Shown: positions 16,382 through 26,121, counted from the stretch's first letter. The stretch: 64,000 bases of DNA from Halomonas gemina (GCF_023554995.1 NZ_JAMJPK010000010.1:1-64000), one strand, 5' to 3'. Notes: generated by a model not told the origin, from the sequence alone. Program-made: numbers and translations.

Positions 16382-16906
16382 TCAGTTGCGTTGCGCGGGG
16401 CGCAGCACCATGCGCGCATCGCGGATCTCGATGTCGAAGCGGTCGAGGAAGCTCATGCCCAGCAGGGCCACCTCGCCGGTAAGGCCCGGGCTGATGGAGC
16501 CGCGCACCTCCCGGGCGGAGAAGCCGCCCAGGCTCACCTCGTCGAGCCGCGTCAGCTCGCCGCGCACCCGACCGTTGGCGGTATTGAACCAGGCGCTGCC
16601 GGTGCTCTCGAGCCCCAGCCGCTCGGCCAACCCGGCGGGCACCGCAACATAGGTGGCGCCGGTGTCGAGCAGGAACTCCACCGGCTGGCCGTTGATGCGC
16701 CCGGTAGCCACGAAGTGACCGGCGCGGTTGCGCTCCAGCACCACCGGTTCCCCCTCCCCCACCGCGACATTGGCGAGGTGGGCATTGGGGTTACGCTGCG
16801 CCTCCAGGTAGTCGTGGAACCACCAGGCCCCGCCCCCCAGGAAGAGCACCCAGAACAGCAGCATCATGCCCAGCCCCGCACGGCGTGTGGCTCGCTCCTC
16901 GCTCAT
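16382..16906 (-). CDS. Membrane-anchored retropepsin-like aspartic protease (TIGR02281 type)
   Basis: The 174-aa protein starts after a GGGAGGGAGGG tract. One N-terminal membrane helix (about residues 13-30) is followed by a periplasmic domain with the catalytic D-T-G-A at residues 81-84 ('FLLDTGATYVAVP') and a flap-like 'GSISPGLTGEVALLGMSFLD' ending with 'RFDIEIRDARMVLRP'. One Asp per chain implies a homodimer, as in retropepsins. Substrates are unknown. It probably begins the operon with the YihY-type and flavin oxidoreductase genes. Confidence 0.8.
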   Translation of the reverse strand: MSEERATRRAGLGMMLLFWVLFLGGGAWWFHDYLEAQRNPNAHLANVAVGEGEPVVLERNRAGHFVATGRINGQPVEFLLDTGATYVAVPAGLAERLGLESTGSAWFNTANGRVRGELTRLDEVSLGGFSAREVRGSISPGLTGEVALLGMSFLDRFDIEIRDARMVLRPAQRN

Positions 16907-16979
16907 GACCCTCCCTCCCGGCGTCTGCCCTTTGAGACCATCATGCCACAGCGACATTCCGCGTCGGTCCCGCGACGAC

Positions 16980-18335
16980 CTAGCGTCCGTTGCGCGCTTC
17001 CCAGTCGCGGGCCGCCTGCTGGCCGCGGGCCTGGTCGACGGCCAGGCAGACCAGGATGGCGATGACGAAGAGCACCACGCAGAGCAGGATCGAGGCCTTG
17101 AGCCCCACCAGCGACTGCAGCAGCCCCAGGCCGATGATGCCGATCACCCCGGCAAGCTTGTTGGCCAGGCCCCAGAAGCCGAAGAACTCGGCGGCCTTGC
17201 GGCTCGGCGAGAAGAGCCCCACCAGGGCGCGGCTGGCGGACTGGCTGGAGCCCAGGGAGAGGCCCGCCAGGCAGCCCACCACCAGGAAGAGGTGCTGGGC
17301 TTCCCAGTCGAGCCCGAAACGGGCATGCAGGAAAGCGGTGACCTCCGGTGTGGCCCAGATGGCCAGTATCGCCGCCACCCAGAGGCCCAGGGTAAAGAGG
17401 TAGGTGACCCGGGTGCCGATGCGATCCTGGATGAAGCCGAAGCCCAGGGCGCCTGCCGCCGCGGTGATCTGCACGATGATGAACATGATGTTGCGCACCG
17501 ACTCGTCCCAGCCGATCACCTGGGCGCCGTAGATGAAGGCGAAGGCGATGATGATATAGACGCCGGCCATGGAGAAGAGCAGGGAGACCAGGAAGATCCC
17601 CAGGTCGCGGAAGCGCCTAAGCTCGTGCAGGGTCGTCGAGACGCGCTCCAGGGCGATCTCGCGGTAGGGCTTGCCGGGCGGCTGGGGCGTGCCGCGCTCC
17701 TTCACCCACAGGAAGGTAGGGATGGCGGTGACCAGGAAGAAGCCCGCCGCGAAGGGCCCCACCCAGCGGATGCGCTCGAAGTTCTCGGCGGTGGCCTCGC
17801 CCAGTGCCACCAGGGTGAAGCCCGCCGCGAAGAGCCCGCCCACGTAGCCCAGCGCCCATCCGAAGCCGGAGATCTTGCCCAGGTCCTCGGGCGGACCCAG
17901 GTCCGGCAGGAAGGCGGCGATGAAGGACTCGCCCATCGAGTAGGCGTAGTTGGAGACCACGATCAACGCGAGCCCCAGCATCACGTAGCCGGGCGCCACG
18001 AAATAGAGCATGGCGGTGGTGGCCACGGTGGCCAGGTAGCTGACGAACAGGAAGCCCTTCTTGGCGGCCCGGTAGTCCATCACCGCCCCGCACAGCGGGC
18101 CGGTTACCACCACCAGCAGGTAGCTGACCGCCAGCGCCAGGCTCCACAGGAAGTTGGCCAGGCGGTAGCCGTCGCCGCGGTCGCCGACGATCACCGTGGT
18201 GAAGAGCTCGCCGAACACCACGGTGATGATCAGCAGGGTGTAGGCCTGGTTGGCGAAGTCGAACATCGCCCAGCCGAGGATCTCCTTGCGCGAGGCGCGG
18301 GGGGTCGTCGGCACAGCGGCGGGGATCGGACTCAT
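16980..18335 (-). CDS. MFS transporter, UMF1 (Atg22-like) family
   Basis: The 451-aa protein has about 12 membrane segments. The UMF1 hallmark opening 'ILGWAMFDFANQAYTLLIIT' is present, together with 'FGWALGYVGGLFAAG' and 'SLGSSQSASRALVGLFSPSR'. This family is related to the yeast vacuolar effluxer Atg22 and is suspected to export amino acids or similar small molecules in bacteria. The frame stands alone; flanking gaps of 50-75 bp show no strong hairpin. Length matches the family. Confidence 0.85.
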   Translation of the reverse strand: MSPIPAAVPTTPRASRKEILGWAMFDFANQAYTLLIITVVFGELFTTVIVGDRGDGYRLANFLWSLALAVSYLLVVVTGPLCGAVMDYRAAKKGFLFVSYLATVATTAMLYFVAPGYVMLGLALIVVSNYAYSMGESFIAAFLPDLGPPEDLGKISGFGWALGYVGGLFAAGFTLVALGEATAENFERIRWVGPFAAGFFLVTAIPTFLWVKERGTPQPPGKPYREIALERVSTTLHELRRFRDLGIFLVSLLFSMAGVYIIIAFAFIYGAQVIGWDESVRNIMFIIVQITAAAGALGFGFIQDRIGTRVTYLFTLGLWVAAILAIWATPEVTAFLHARFGLDWEAQHLFLVVGCLAGLSLGSSQSASRALVGLFSPSRKAAEFFGFWGLANKLAGVIGIIGLGLLQSLVGLKASILLCVVLFVIAILVCLAVDQARGQQAARDWEARNGR

Positions 18336-18385
18336 GCGGAACGTCCCTGTGGCATCAGGCCGCCACCATAGCAGCCCCTCCCGCC

Positions 18386-20416
18386 CTAGACGAGATCGCG
18401 GGGAATGGTCTCGTCCCAGGTTCGCGCATAGATCCGGGTATCGCCCTCCCAGGCGTCCAGGGTGGCCCGGATGCGGAAGTTGTCGGCGTCGCTGGTCAAC
18501 AGGGTGCGGGTCAGGGTGCTGACCTCCCAGTCACCGCGCTTGAAGCTGCGCTGCCACTCCGTCCAGCCGCTGACGCTGTCGTAGCTGCCGTAGGCGTAGG
18601 AGTAGCGCTCGGTGACGCTGGCGGCGATCTCCAGGGCGATGTCATCGATCCGGTAGCGCCCCTCGTCATGGACCACCTCCAGGGTGGTGCGATCCTGGGC
18701 CAGGTCGCGGATCACCTGCCAGGTCTCCTGGGTCGGCTGCAGCAGCGTCTTGGCCAGGGGCGGCGCGCCCTCCGGCTCGGCGAAGGCGGGCAGCGCGGCC
18801 TCCTCCGCGGGGCGAGGCTCGCGGCGCGGCAGCAGCAGCCGGCTGGCGCCGGGCCAGAGGGTGATCCGCGCCGGCTGCGGCGCCGGCCAGGCCAGCGGCC
18901 AGTAGCTGGTGGATAGGGACAGGCGGATGGCATGGCCCGCGGGAAACTGCTGGGCGATATGCTTGAGCGGGATCCTGACCCGATAGCGCCGGCCCGGCTC
19001 CAGCGGCTCGGGGTGCTCGTCGCTGTCGCGGTGGGTCAGGTTGAGCAGCCCGTAGGAGACCCGGGTGGCCTTGTCATCCTCGGCGATGTCGGAGAGGCGC
19101 AGCGCCACCATGGCCACCGGCTGGTCGGCGGCGAGTTCGAGCTCCACCAGCGGCGACCCGCAGATCTCCAGCGGCGCCTCGAGGCGCGCCGACTGGAAGA
19201 TCAGCGAGCCACCATCCTCGTCGCGCTGGTCGTGGGGCAGGTCGGGCGGGGCATTGTAGGAGCACCACTTGCCGGCATAGAGCCCCACCGAGAGGGGCGA
19301 GCGGATGTCCAGGACCGCCCCGTCGTCCTCGCTCCCCTCGCCTTCCGGCACCAGGTCGTGCCCCTCGGTGAGCCGGAAGGCCTCGGACTGGATGTTCGGT
19401 GACGGCCAGTCGGGCTCGGCGACCCAGCGCCCGGGGCGCTCGTCGTAGCGCGCCGAGGGGGGCATCGACTCCTGCATCCAGACCCGCAGCATGGGCTCGT
19501 CCATGATCCCGGTATCGATACCCTTGAGCCACTGGTCCCACCAGCGCAGCGACTCCTGCAGGAAGCCGATGGCCGGCCCCGGCACGCCCAGGTGCGGGTA
19601 CTTGTGGGCCCATGGGCCGACCAGCCCCTTGCGCGGCACCGAAAGCCCCTCCAGCACCCGGAAGACGGCGTTGCAATAGCCGTCGGCCCAGCCGCTGACG
19701 GCATAGACCGGGCACTGGATGGCCGAGTAGTCCTCGCACACCGAGCCGTGCTTCCAGTAGTCATCGCGACGCTGGTGCTCGAGCCACTGGGCGAGCCACA
19801 GGCCACTGCCGTCCAGGCGCTCGAGCCACATCTGCCGCCAGCGCTCCCCCACCAGCTCGGGGTCGGGGGGGCAGGCGTTGCCGTCGAACATGGTCGAGGC
19901 CCAGGAGAGATTGTCGGCGAGCAGGCAGCCGCCCATGTGGTGGATGTCGTCGGCGTAGCGGTCGTCGGTGAAGCACAGGGTGATCACCGCCTTGAGCTGC
20001 GGCGGGCGCAGGGCGGCGATCTGCAGGCCGTTGAAGCCACCCCAGGAGATGCCGATCATGCCGACCTCGCCGGTGCACCAGGGCTGGGCCTCCAGCCAGG
20101 CGAGGACCGCCAGGCCATCCTCGAGCTCGCTGGGCAGGTACTCGTCGGTGAGCACGCCGTCGGACTCGCCGGTGCCGCGGATGTCGACCCGCACCCCGGC
20201 ATAGCCATGGCCCGCCCAGTAGGGATGGCTCTGGACGTCGCGCTCGGCGGTGAGGTCGCGCTTGCGGTAGGGCAGGTACTCGAGGATCGCCGGCACGGGA
20301 TGGAGCTCGGCGTCCACCGGCCGCCAGATACGCGCCGCCAGCCGGCTGCCATCGGGCAGCGGGATCCAGGTCTCCTCCTCCATGACCCGGCGGGGGAAGT
20401 CGTTGACGATACGCAT
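18386..20416 (-). CDS. CocE/NonD-family serine hydrolase (X-Pro dipeptidyl-peptidase-like)
   Basis: The 676-aa protein begins at ATG 20416 after AGGAGA. The alpha/beta-hydrolase core has the nucleophile Ser124 in G-I-S-W-G-G, preceded by 'DIRGTGESDG'; an acid and a His follow ('GWADGYCNAV', 'GPWAHKYPH'). The C-terminal X-Pro dipeptidyl-peptidase jelly roll starts around residue 420 ('SPLSVGLYAGKWCSY'). Family members hydrolyse esters or acyl amides such as cocaine, beta-lactam and Xaa-Pro substrates. No signal peptide is visible, so it is probably cytoplasmic. It sits 61 nt downstream of the ATP-grasp gene. Confidence 0.85.
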   Translation of the reverse strand: MRIVNDFPRRVMEEETWIPLPDGSRLAARIWRPVDAELHPVPAILEYLPYRKRDLTAERDVQSHPYWAGHGYAGVRVDIRGTGESDGVLTDEYLPSELEDGLAVLAWLEAQPWCTGEVGMIGISWGGFNGLQIAALRPPQLKAVITLCFTDDRYADDIHHMGGCLLADNLSWASTMFDGNACPPDPELVGERWRQMWLERLDGSGLWLAQWLEHQRRDDYWKHGSVCEDYSAIQCPVYAVSGWADGYCNAVFRVLEGLSVPRKGLVGPWAHKYPHLGVPGPAIGFLQESLRWWDQWLKGIDTGIMDEPMLRVWMQESMPPSARYDERPGRWVAEPDWPSPNIQSEAFRLTEGHDLVPEGEGSEDDGAVLDIRSPLSVGLYAGKWCSYNAPPDLPHDQRDEDGGSLIFQSARLEAPLEICGSPLVELELAADQPVAMVALRLSDIAEDDKATRVSYGLLNLTHRDSDEHPEPLEPGRRYRVRIPLKHIAQQFPAGHAIRLSLSTSYWPLAWPAPQPARITLWPGASRLLLPRREPRPAEEAALPAFAEPEGAPPLAKTLLQPTQETWQVIRDLAQDRTTLEVVHDEGRYRIDDIALEIAASVTERYSYAYGSYDSVSGWTEWQRSFKRGDWEVSTLTRTLLTSDADNFRIRATLDAWEGDTRIYARTWDETIPRDLV

Positions 20417-20477
20417 GGTCCTGCTCTCCTTAGTCCCTTGAATGAGTCCCTTAAAACCTGCTCCTGGCGGGATGCTC

Positions 20478-21782
20478 TCAGCCCTGGATGCTGTCGAACT
20501 CGAACGCCAGGCGCGCCGCCAGCCGATCATAGTCGGCGAGCAGTTGCTCGGCCGACGATGCGCCCAGATAGACATGCGCCAGCGCGAAACTGTAGGCATC
20601 CTGCTCGGGCAGGGAGGAGAGCTGCTGCCCTTCCTCCACCTGCACGGCGATCTGGCTCCCGGGGAAGTCGGCCATGAGTTCCTCGAGCTCCTGCTCGGTG
20701 GGTACCCACGTCACGATCGCATCGGTAAAGAACACCCGATAGAAGAACTTGGCGGCGATGGGGAAGGCCCCTTCGCGATGGGGCATGTCGGGGCGCCGAC
20801 CCAGCCCCAGGTCGATGGTGACCTGCTGGTTACTGACCCCATCGACCTTCTCGAAGAGATCGCAATGGGACTGGGAGATGCGGGTGTTGATCTCCAGCAG
20901 CCAGATGCGCCCCTGCACCTCGTCCCAGAAGTATTCGACGTTGAAGGCGGCGTTGTCATAGCCGATATGGGTCATGATGGTGTCGGTTAGCTCGACCATG
21001 GTGGCCTGGACATCGTCGGGCAGCCCGGAGGGATAGCGGTAGTGGAAGAAGCTCAGCACCTGGGGATAGCGCAGCGAATCGACGATGCCGTAGCTCACCA
21101 CCTCGCCCTCGAAGACGTACCCCTCCACCGTGCACTGCCAGCCGCCGATGATCTCCTCGGCCATGCAGAAGTGGCCGTCCACGGCGGCGATCTCCGGCGG
21201 CAGCTGCGCCTGCTCGAGAACCGTGTTGAAGGGGTCGGCGATGCTCCCGATGGAGTCCCGAAGCTGCTCGATGGCATGGTAGAAGTCCTCGGGCGTCTCG
21301 ATGCGGAAGCCCAGCCGCGACCCGGACGACTTGATCGGCTTGACGAAGAAGGGGAAGTAGAGTCCCGCCTCGCCAATGTGGGTCATCGCCTCGTCATCGA
21401 AGGGATCGAAGGCGGTGAAGGCCGGGATGTGGTCGGGGATCACCTCGCGCTGGACGCGGCGGCTCCAGTACTTGTGCTCGCACTTGAGCAGGCTCGTGAG
21501 CGAAGTGGTGCGGGTGCCGAAGCGCTCACAGAGGATCGGCAGCATGGTCGAGACCGGGAAATCCATGTAGCCGACGATGGCATCGACGGAGCCTTCGAAG
21601 GCCTCGAGCTGTTCCGTGGCCTCCGCCAGCATGGCGGCGATGTCGAACTCCTCGGTGTCGTAGACCGCCTCCGGGGAGATCACCCCGTGGAAGCGCCACT
21701 GCCCGGCACCCCGCAGCGTCTCGAGACGCTGGCGGTTGAAGTCGTTGAGCCCCACCACGAAGATGTTCTTTTCCTCGGCCAT
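20478..21782 (-). CDS. ATP-grasp domain protein (carboxylate-amine ligase-like)
   Basis: The 434-aa protein begins MAEEKNIFVVGLNDFNRQRL after GAGGGGGAC. The ATP-grasp fold shows 'GLYFPFFVKPIKSSGSRLGF' (nucleotide-binding Lys), 'CMAEEIIGGWQCTVEGYVF' and the metal-site block 'FNVEYFWDEVQGRIWLLEIN' followed by 'TRISQSH'. These enzymes ligate a carboxylate to an amine through acyl phosphate; the substrates here are not deducible. It lies upstream of the CocE-type hydrolase on the same strand and may be cotranscribed, suggesting a small-molecule or peptide-conjugate pathway. Confidence 0.75.
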   Translation of the reverse strand: MAEEKNIFVVGLNDFNRQRLETLRGAGQWRFHGVISPEAVYDTEEFDIAAMLAEATEQLEAFEGSVDAIVGYMDFPVSTMLPILCERFGTRTTSLTSLLKCEHKYWSRRVQREVIPDHIPAFTAFDPFDDEAMTHIGEAGLYFPFFVKPIKSSGSRLGFRIETPEDFYHAIEQLRDSIGSIADPFNTVLEQAQLPPEIAAVDGHFCMAEEIIGGWQCTVEGYVFEGEVVSYGIVDSLRYPQVLSFFHYRYPSGLPDDVQATMVELTDTIMTHIGYDNAAFNVEYFWDEVQGRIWLLEINTRISQSHCDLFEKVDGVSNQQVTIDLGLGRRPDMPHREGAFPIAAKFFYRVFFTDAIVTWVPTEQELEELMADFPGSQIAVQVEEGQQLSSLPEQDAYSFALAHVYLGASSAEQLLADYDRLAARLAFEFDSIQG

Positions 21783-21854
21783 TGCCCTGTCCCCCTCTGT
21801 CGCGCGCCGGACCCGGCGCCTTCGAGCAGCATAGTCCAACGGGCGAAAACGGGA

Positions 21855-23051
21855 TCAACGCTGCCGGGGCCCCTCGGCATCGGCCTCTCCCTTGCCCTCT
21901 CCCTCGCGGCCGCGCTGCAGGCGGTCGATGGCCTCGCCGCCCCGGCCGGCCAGGGTGGCCAGGCGATCGATCTGGTCATCCAGCCGCGGCAGCGCCTCGC
22001 GGCGATAGCGGGAGAGGTCGTCGATGGCGCCCATCACCTCACCGAAGGCCTGCTCCAGGGCCTGCATGTCGAGCATCGCCGACGAGGCCCGCTGCTGGAT
22101 GTCCACGCCCTGCTGGCGCAGCGCCCGCGCGGTGCCGCCGATCATCTCCGAGGTCGTGGCATTGAGCGCCTCGACGCGATCCAGCACCAGCCGCTGGTTG
22201 GCGATGGCCAGGGCGACCGTGACCGCCACGGTCAGCGCCGAGACGGTGACGTTGATGGCGCGGTCGACGCCACGCATCAGCTCGCGGTTGTTGCGGATGA
22301 TCACCTCCAGCGCCAGCACGCCCTGCTGGCTCACCGCCAGCTGCTGCTGCAGGTCGACGATGCGCTGGCGCAGCGGGAACAGCAGCTCCTCCTCGAGGAA
22401 GCGCCGCTGGGGGTCCTCCTCGTCGCGCCGGGCGATGGCGGCCTGCAGCCGCTCGTCGATCAGCCGTCCCAGGGTGACCTGGCGCTGCAGCTGAACGTGG
22501 CTCTCGTGCAGCGACTGCTGGTCGTCGCTCAGGGTGAGGTTGTCGCGATGCAGCATGTCGCGCCCTCCCTCCAGGTCGGCGATGATCGCATCCAGCGCCT
22601 GCTGGGCGGTCTCGAACTTGCGGAAGTAGCGCTGCAGGCGACTGCCACCCCCCGGGAGCAGCGCCAGCACCCGGTCCAGCGGGCCCGGTGACAGGCGGTG
22701 CCGGGCCGGGTCCAGCTCCTGCATCCGGCCGCGCAGGTCGACCAGGGCCCTGGCCACGGGGCCGCCCTCATCGCCGTGGTGGGCCAGCTGGCGCAGCGGG
22801 GTCTGCAGCATGGCGCTCTGGTGGGCGGCCTGCTGCTGCAGCTCCAGCCCCAGCTCGTCAACGGCGCGTCGCTGGCGCGCCATGGCCTCGGCATCGCCAC
22901 CGGCGACCAGCTCGTCGACGAAGGCATCGGCCTCGGCCGCCAGCGACGGGGCGTCTGCGCCACCGTCCGACGGGCTCCCGTCCAGCTGGCGGGCGATCTC
23001 CTCCACCGGGGGCAGTGCCAGGCGAGACTCGTGATCGGGTTGCTGGGTCAT
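21855..23051 (-). CDS. telA: TelA/YaaN-family toxic anion resistance protein
   Basis: The 398-aa, highly helical protein has the TelA core with 'YFRKFETAQQALDAIIADLE', 'LEEELLFPLRQRIVDLQQQL' and 'VIIRNNRELMRGVDRAINVT'. ATG 23051 follows GAGAGGTGACC. TelA proteins are linked to tellurite and other stress resistance, often next to an XpaC-type membrane protein; the mechanism is unknown. Here the upstream neighbour, 45 bp away, encodes a two-helix membrane protein with a long cytoplasmic coil, matching that pairing. No tellurite-specific genes are nearby. Confidence 0.8.
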   Translation of the reverse strand: MTQQPDHESRLALPPVEEIARQLDGSPSDGGADAPSLAAEADAFVDELVAGGDAEAMARQRRAVDELGLELQQQAAHQSAMLQTPLRQLAHHGDEGGPVARALVDLRGRMQELDPARHRLSPGPLDRVLALLPGGGSRLQRYFRKFETAQQALDAIIADLEGGRDMLHRDNLTLSDDQQSLHESHVQLQRQVTLGRLIDERLQAAIARRDEEDPQRRFLEEELLFPLRQRIVDLQQQLAVSQQGVLALEVIIRNNRELMRGVDRAINVTVSALTVAVTVALAIANQRLVLDRVEALNATTSEMIGGTARALRQQGVDIQQRASSAMLDMQALEQAFGEVMGAIDDLSRYRREALPRLDDQIDRLATLAGRGGEAIDRLQRGREGEGKGEADAEGPRQR

Positions 23052-23096
23052 GGTCACCTCTCGAAGGATCGGGTCAGGGCGTGTGAAGGGACGGGC

Positions 23097-24041
23097 TCAG
23101 GGCTTGCCACGCCCGTAGCGGTCGGCACGTGAGACGAAGCGGCGCAGCTCCTCCAGCGCCTGCTCGGTGGTGACCGAGGCCTGGGGGCGCCCGGTCTCGA
23201 TGCGCGCCATGGACACGGCCGTGTCGTCGAGGACGGTCAGCGCCGACTCGTTGCGCGCGGCCAGCTCACGCAGCCCCTTCTCGGTCTCCTCGAGCAGCTC
23301 CAGCCGCCGCACCAGGGCGGCGCGCTCCTGCGCGCCCAGCTGCCGGCCCTCGCGACTCAGGCGACGCCGCACGAAGTCACCGTCCACATTCGCCACCCCG
23401 CGGGCCCGGGAGGCCATGGCGTCGAGGGTATCCACCACGGTGCGGCAGACCTCGACCACCAGCCCGCGGGCGCGGGCGAAGGCCAGTTCGCCGCTGTCGA
23501 AGCGGCCCCCCAGCACCTCCAGCACATGGCGGTAACGGCTGTAGACGCGGTCGGCCTGGACCGCCAGGTCGGGGCGCCGTGCGTCGATCAAGGCCTGCTT
23601 GGCCCGGCACAGGGCCAGCACCAGGTCGTCGGCATCCGCCGGCGGCCGTGCCGGGTCGAGTACCGCCAGGTCGGCCTCGTGGGCGTCGCGCTGCTGCTGG
23701 GCGCGGCGTCGCGCGTCCTCGGAGGCCCGCACCGCCTGCCGGCGCTTCTCGCGCCGCCGAGCGAGCCAGCCGCGCAAGCGACGCTCCAGTGGCAGCGCCA
23801 CCGGAATCGCCACCAGCCCCGCGAGCCAGCCCGCCAGGGTCGGCCCGAAGCCGCCCCACAGCGAGGTCAGCCACAGCAGCATGCTGATGAAGGGCACCAC
23901 CAGGGCATAGCGCAGGATGACCTGCAGGCGGCCAGGCGGGTCGAACGGCACGGCCAGGCGCGGATTGACGAGCCCCACCAGCAGCCACGGCAGGCAGGTC
24001 AGGAAGAGGCCATAGGAAAATCCCTGCAGGAATCCCAGCAT
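23097..24041 (-). CDS. Membrane protein with coiled coil, XpaC-like partner of TelA
   Basis: The 314-aa protein begins at ATG 24041, with AAGGA 11 nt upstream; ATG 24053 is the alternative. Several hydrophobic segments occupy residues 1-90, followed by a basic stretch ('RRLRGWLARRREKRRQ') and a long charged helical region to the end. Gene order with telA matches the XpaC-TelA pairs of other bacteria, and 'RVYSRYRHVLEVLGGRFDSG' resembles their conserved part. The name is by context, not by clear homology. It probably anchors a stress-response complex at the membrane. Confidence 0.5.
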   Translation of the reverse strand: MLGFLQGFSYGLFLTCLPWLLVGLVNPRLAVPFDPPGRLQVILRYALVVPFISMLLWLTSLWGGFGPTLAGWLAGLVAIPVALPLERRLRGWLARRREKRRQAVRASEDARRRAQQQRDAHEADLAVLDPARPPADADDLVLALCRAKQALIDARRPDLAVQADRVYSRYRHVLEVLGGRFDSGELAFARARGLVVEVCRTVVDTLDAMASRARGVANVDGDFVRRRLSREGRQLGAQERAALVRRLELLEETEKGLRELAARNESALTVLDDTAVSMARIETGRPQASVTTEQALEELRRFVSRADRYGRGKP

Positions 24042-24082
24042 GGGGCAGATCATCCTTTATGCATCGGAGGGAAGGCACGGCA

Positions 24083-24259
24083 CTAGAGCAACAGGGTGAG
24101 GACCAGGGCGACGACCCCCACCAGCAGGGCGATGCTCACCGCCACGACCACCACCCGGTCGAGCCAGCGATCGAAGCAGGCCCAGTCGAGCCCGCGCCGT
24201 GGGCGTCGACGGGTGGCACCGCGACGGGGAGCGCCGCGGCCGCTGCGGATGAGGGTCAT
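24083..24259 (-). CDS. Small basic single-pass membrane protein, 58 aa
   Basis: ATG 24259 to TAG 24083 encodes an Arg-rich N-terminus (MTLIRSGRGAPRRGATRRR), a short amphipathic linker (LDWACFDRWLDR) and a C-terminal hydrophobic helix of about 23 residues. It fits an inside-positive tail-anchored topology. It lies 41 nt upstream of the XpaC-like and telA genes on the same strand, so it is probably the first gene of that operon. The ribosome-binding site is weak. No family was recognised. Confidence 0.5.
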   Translation of the reverse strand: MTLIRSGRGAPRRGATRRRPRRGLDWACFDRWLDRVVVVAVSIALLVGVVALVLTLLL

Positions 24260-24354
24260 GGTCGAAGTCCGATTTCACCATTGTTCCCTGAGCTTACGGC
24301 CTGCCGCGGTGACTGGCCACCACCATCAGCCACGATCGCCACCGATACCCCGCT

Positions 24355-25980
24355 TCAGCGCTTAATGCGCCGCTTGATCCTGCCGGGCGCCGCCAGGCGA
24401 CGACTCTCTGCCTCGCCCAGGGACTCGGCCTCGAAGGCATCTGCCCCCACCGGCGTCTCGCCGTGACGGCGATAGAGCTGGGTCAGCAGCGCTCGATGGT
24501 CGCGCTGAAGGGTGCGAATCAACGCGACCACCATGCCATAGAGCACCAGGGAGAACGGCAGCGCCGCGAGGACCGAGGCCGACTGCAGCCCGGTCAGGCC
24601 ACCGGCGGTGATCAGCGTGAGACAGATGGCTGCGATCAGCACGCCCCAGGTCACCCGCTTGAACAGCGGCGGGTTGATGGAGCCGGCGTCGGTCATCTGC
24701 GCCACAATATAGGAGGCGGAGTCCGCGGAGGTAACCAGGAAGATGAAGATCAGCAGCATCGCCACCACCGACAGCGCCCCGGAGAAGGGCATCAGCTCGA
24801 ACATCTCGAACAGGGCCACGGTGATGTTGTCCTGGGTGGCCGCGGCCAGGCCCACGTCGGTGCCGAGTTCCATGTTGATGGCAGCACCGCCGAACACGCC
24901 GATCCACAGGCAGGCCAGCAGCGGCGGCACCAGCAGGACACCTACCACATACTCCTTGATGGTGCGTCCGCGCGAGACCCGTGCCACGAAGGTGCCGACA
25001 AAGGGCGACCAGGCAATGGCCCAGGCCCAGTAGAAGAGCGTCCACTCCTGCGCCCAGGCATCGTTGCTGTATGGGGTGGTGCGCAGGCTCATGCCGATGA
25101 AGTTCTGCAGGTAGTCGCCAAACCCGAGCATGATGGTTTCAAGGATCGCCACCGTGGGGCCCGTCACCAGCACATAGAGCATCAGGCTTATGCAGAGAAT
25201 CATGTTGAGATTGGAGAGACGTCGGATCCCCCGGTCCAGGCCCGCCCAGGTCGAGGCCATGTAGGCCAGGAACAAGGCAAACAGGATGATGAACTGCCAA
25301 AGGGTATTTTCGGGCAGGCCGAAGACGGCGTTGAGCCCGCCATTCATCTGCAGCACGCCCAGCCCCAGGGAGGTGGCCACGCCCATCACAGTGGCCACCA
25401 CCGCGAAGACGTCCAGCCAGCCGATGCTGGAGCGATACCGCGCCTCCTTGGGGGTGACCGAGGAGAGCACCGAGGAGACCAGGCCAGCCTGCCCCTTGCG
25501 AAACTGAAAGTAGGCGATGATCAGCCCCACCACCGAGAAGGCCGCCCACTGGTGGATCCCCCAGTTGAAGTAGCTGTACTGGATCGCATGGCGCGCCGAC
25601 TCGACGGTCTCGGCGGGCACATCCCCGTAGGGCGGATCGATGTAATGGGTCATGGGCTCGGCCATGCCGTAGAAGACCAGCCCCACGCCGAAACCCGCGG
25701 CCAGCAGCATGCTGATCCAGGAAAAGAAGCCGTAGTCCGGCCGGCTGTCCTGCGGCCCCAGGCGAATCTTGCCGTAGCGACTCAGGGCCAGCCATCCCAG
25801 CAAGACCACCCCGCTGAACAACGAGAACAGGTAGAACCAGCCGAACAGGCGCGTCGTGCCATCGAGGGCAACTTCCGCGAAATCGCCGATCGCCTCCGGG
25901 AACGCCGCCCCTCCGATAACAACGGCAAGGGTGATGCCCAGTGAAACGTAAAAGACGCGCTGTCCGCCATGACTGGCCAT
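24355..25980 (-). CDS. BCCT-family transporter (betaine/choline/carnitine type)
   Basis: The 541-aa protein has 12 predicted membrane segments. It carries 'GFGVGLVFYGMAEPMTHYID' and the BCCT signature region 'FYWAWAIAWSPFVGTFVARV' with the aromatic box residues, and 'VTSADSASYIVAQMTD' later. BCCT carriers import quaternary ammonium osmolytes, driven by sodium or protons. The C-terminus is short and basic ('PGRIKRRIKR'), with no long regulatory domain of the BetT kind, though a terminal osmosensing tail is possible. It is a single gene and fits a halophile's need for compatible solutes. Confidence 0.9.
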   Translation of the reverse strand: MASHGGQRVFYVSLGITLAVVIGGAAFPEAIGDFAEVALDGTTRLFGWFYLFSLFSGVVLLGWLALSRYGKIRLGPQDSRPDYGFFSWISMLLAAGFGVGLVFYGMAEPMTHYIDPPYGDVPAETVESARHAIQYSYFNWGIHQWAAFSVVGLIIAYFQFRKGQAGLVSSVLSSVTPKEARYRSSIGWLDVFAVVATVMGVATSLGLGVLQMNGGLNAVFGLPENTLWQFIILFALFLAYMASTWAGLDRGIRRLSNLNMILCISLMLYVLVTGPTVAILETIMLGFGDYLQNFIGMSLRTTPYSNDAWAQEWTLFYWAWAIAWSPFVGTFVARVSRGRTIKEYVVGVLLVPPLLACLWIGVFGGAAINMELGTDVGLAAATQDNITVALFEMFELMPFSGALSVVAMLLIFIFLVTSADSASYIVAQMTDAGSINPPLFKRVTWGVLIAAICLTLITAGGLTGLQSASVLAALPFSLVLYGMVVALIRTLQRDHRALLTQLYRRHGETPVGADAFEAESLGEAESRRLAAPGRIKRRIKR

Positions 25981-26121
25981 CGTCGACTCCTCGCTGCGTG
26001 TGTTCGATCGGTGGCCATGCTATCAGAGCCGGGATAGCGGCCGTTACGGCAGGACATTGACGCCCCCGTGAAGCAGGCGTAGAAACTCAGCAGGCTAATT
26101 GTTTCCGGAGTTCTCCACGAC

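Noticed and set aside
16866-18371. A 501-codon plus-strand frame opposite the UMF1 transporter
   Set aside because: The Gly/Gln/Glu-rich translation is typical of antisense to GC-rich membrane-protein genes; the opposite strand encodes a clear 12-helix transporter.
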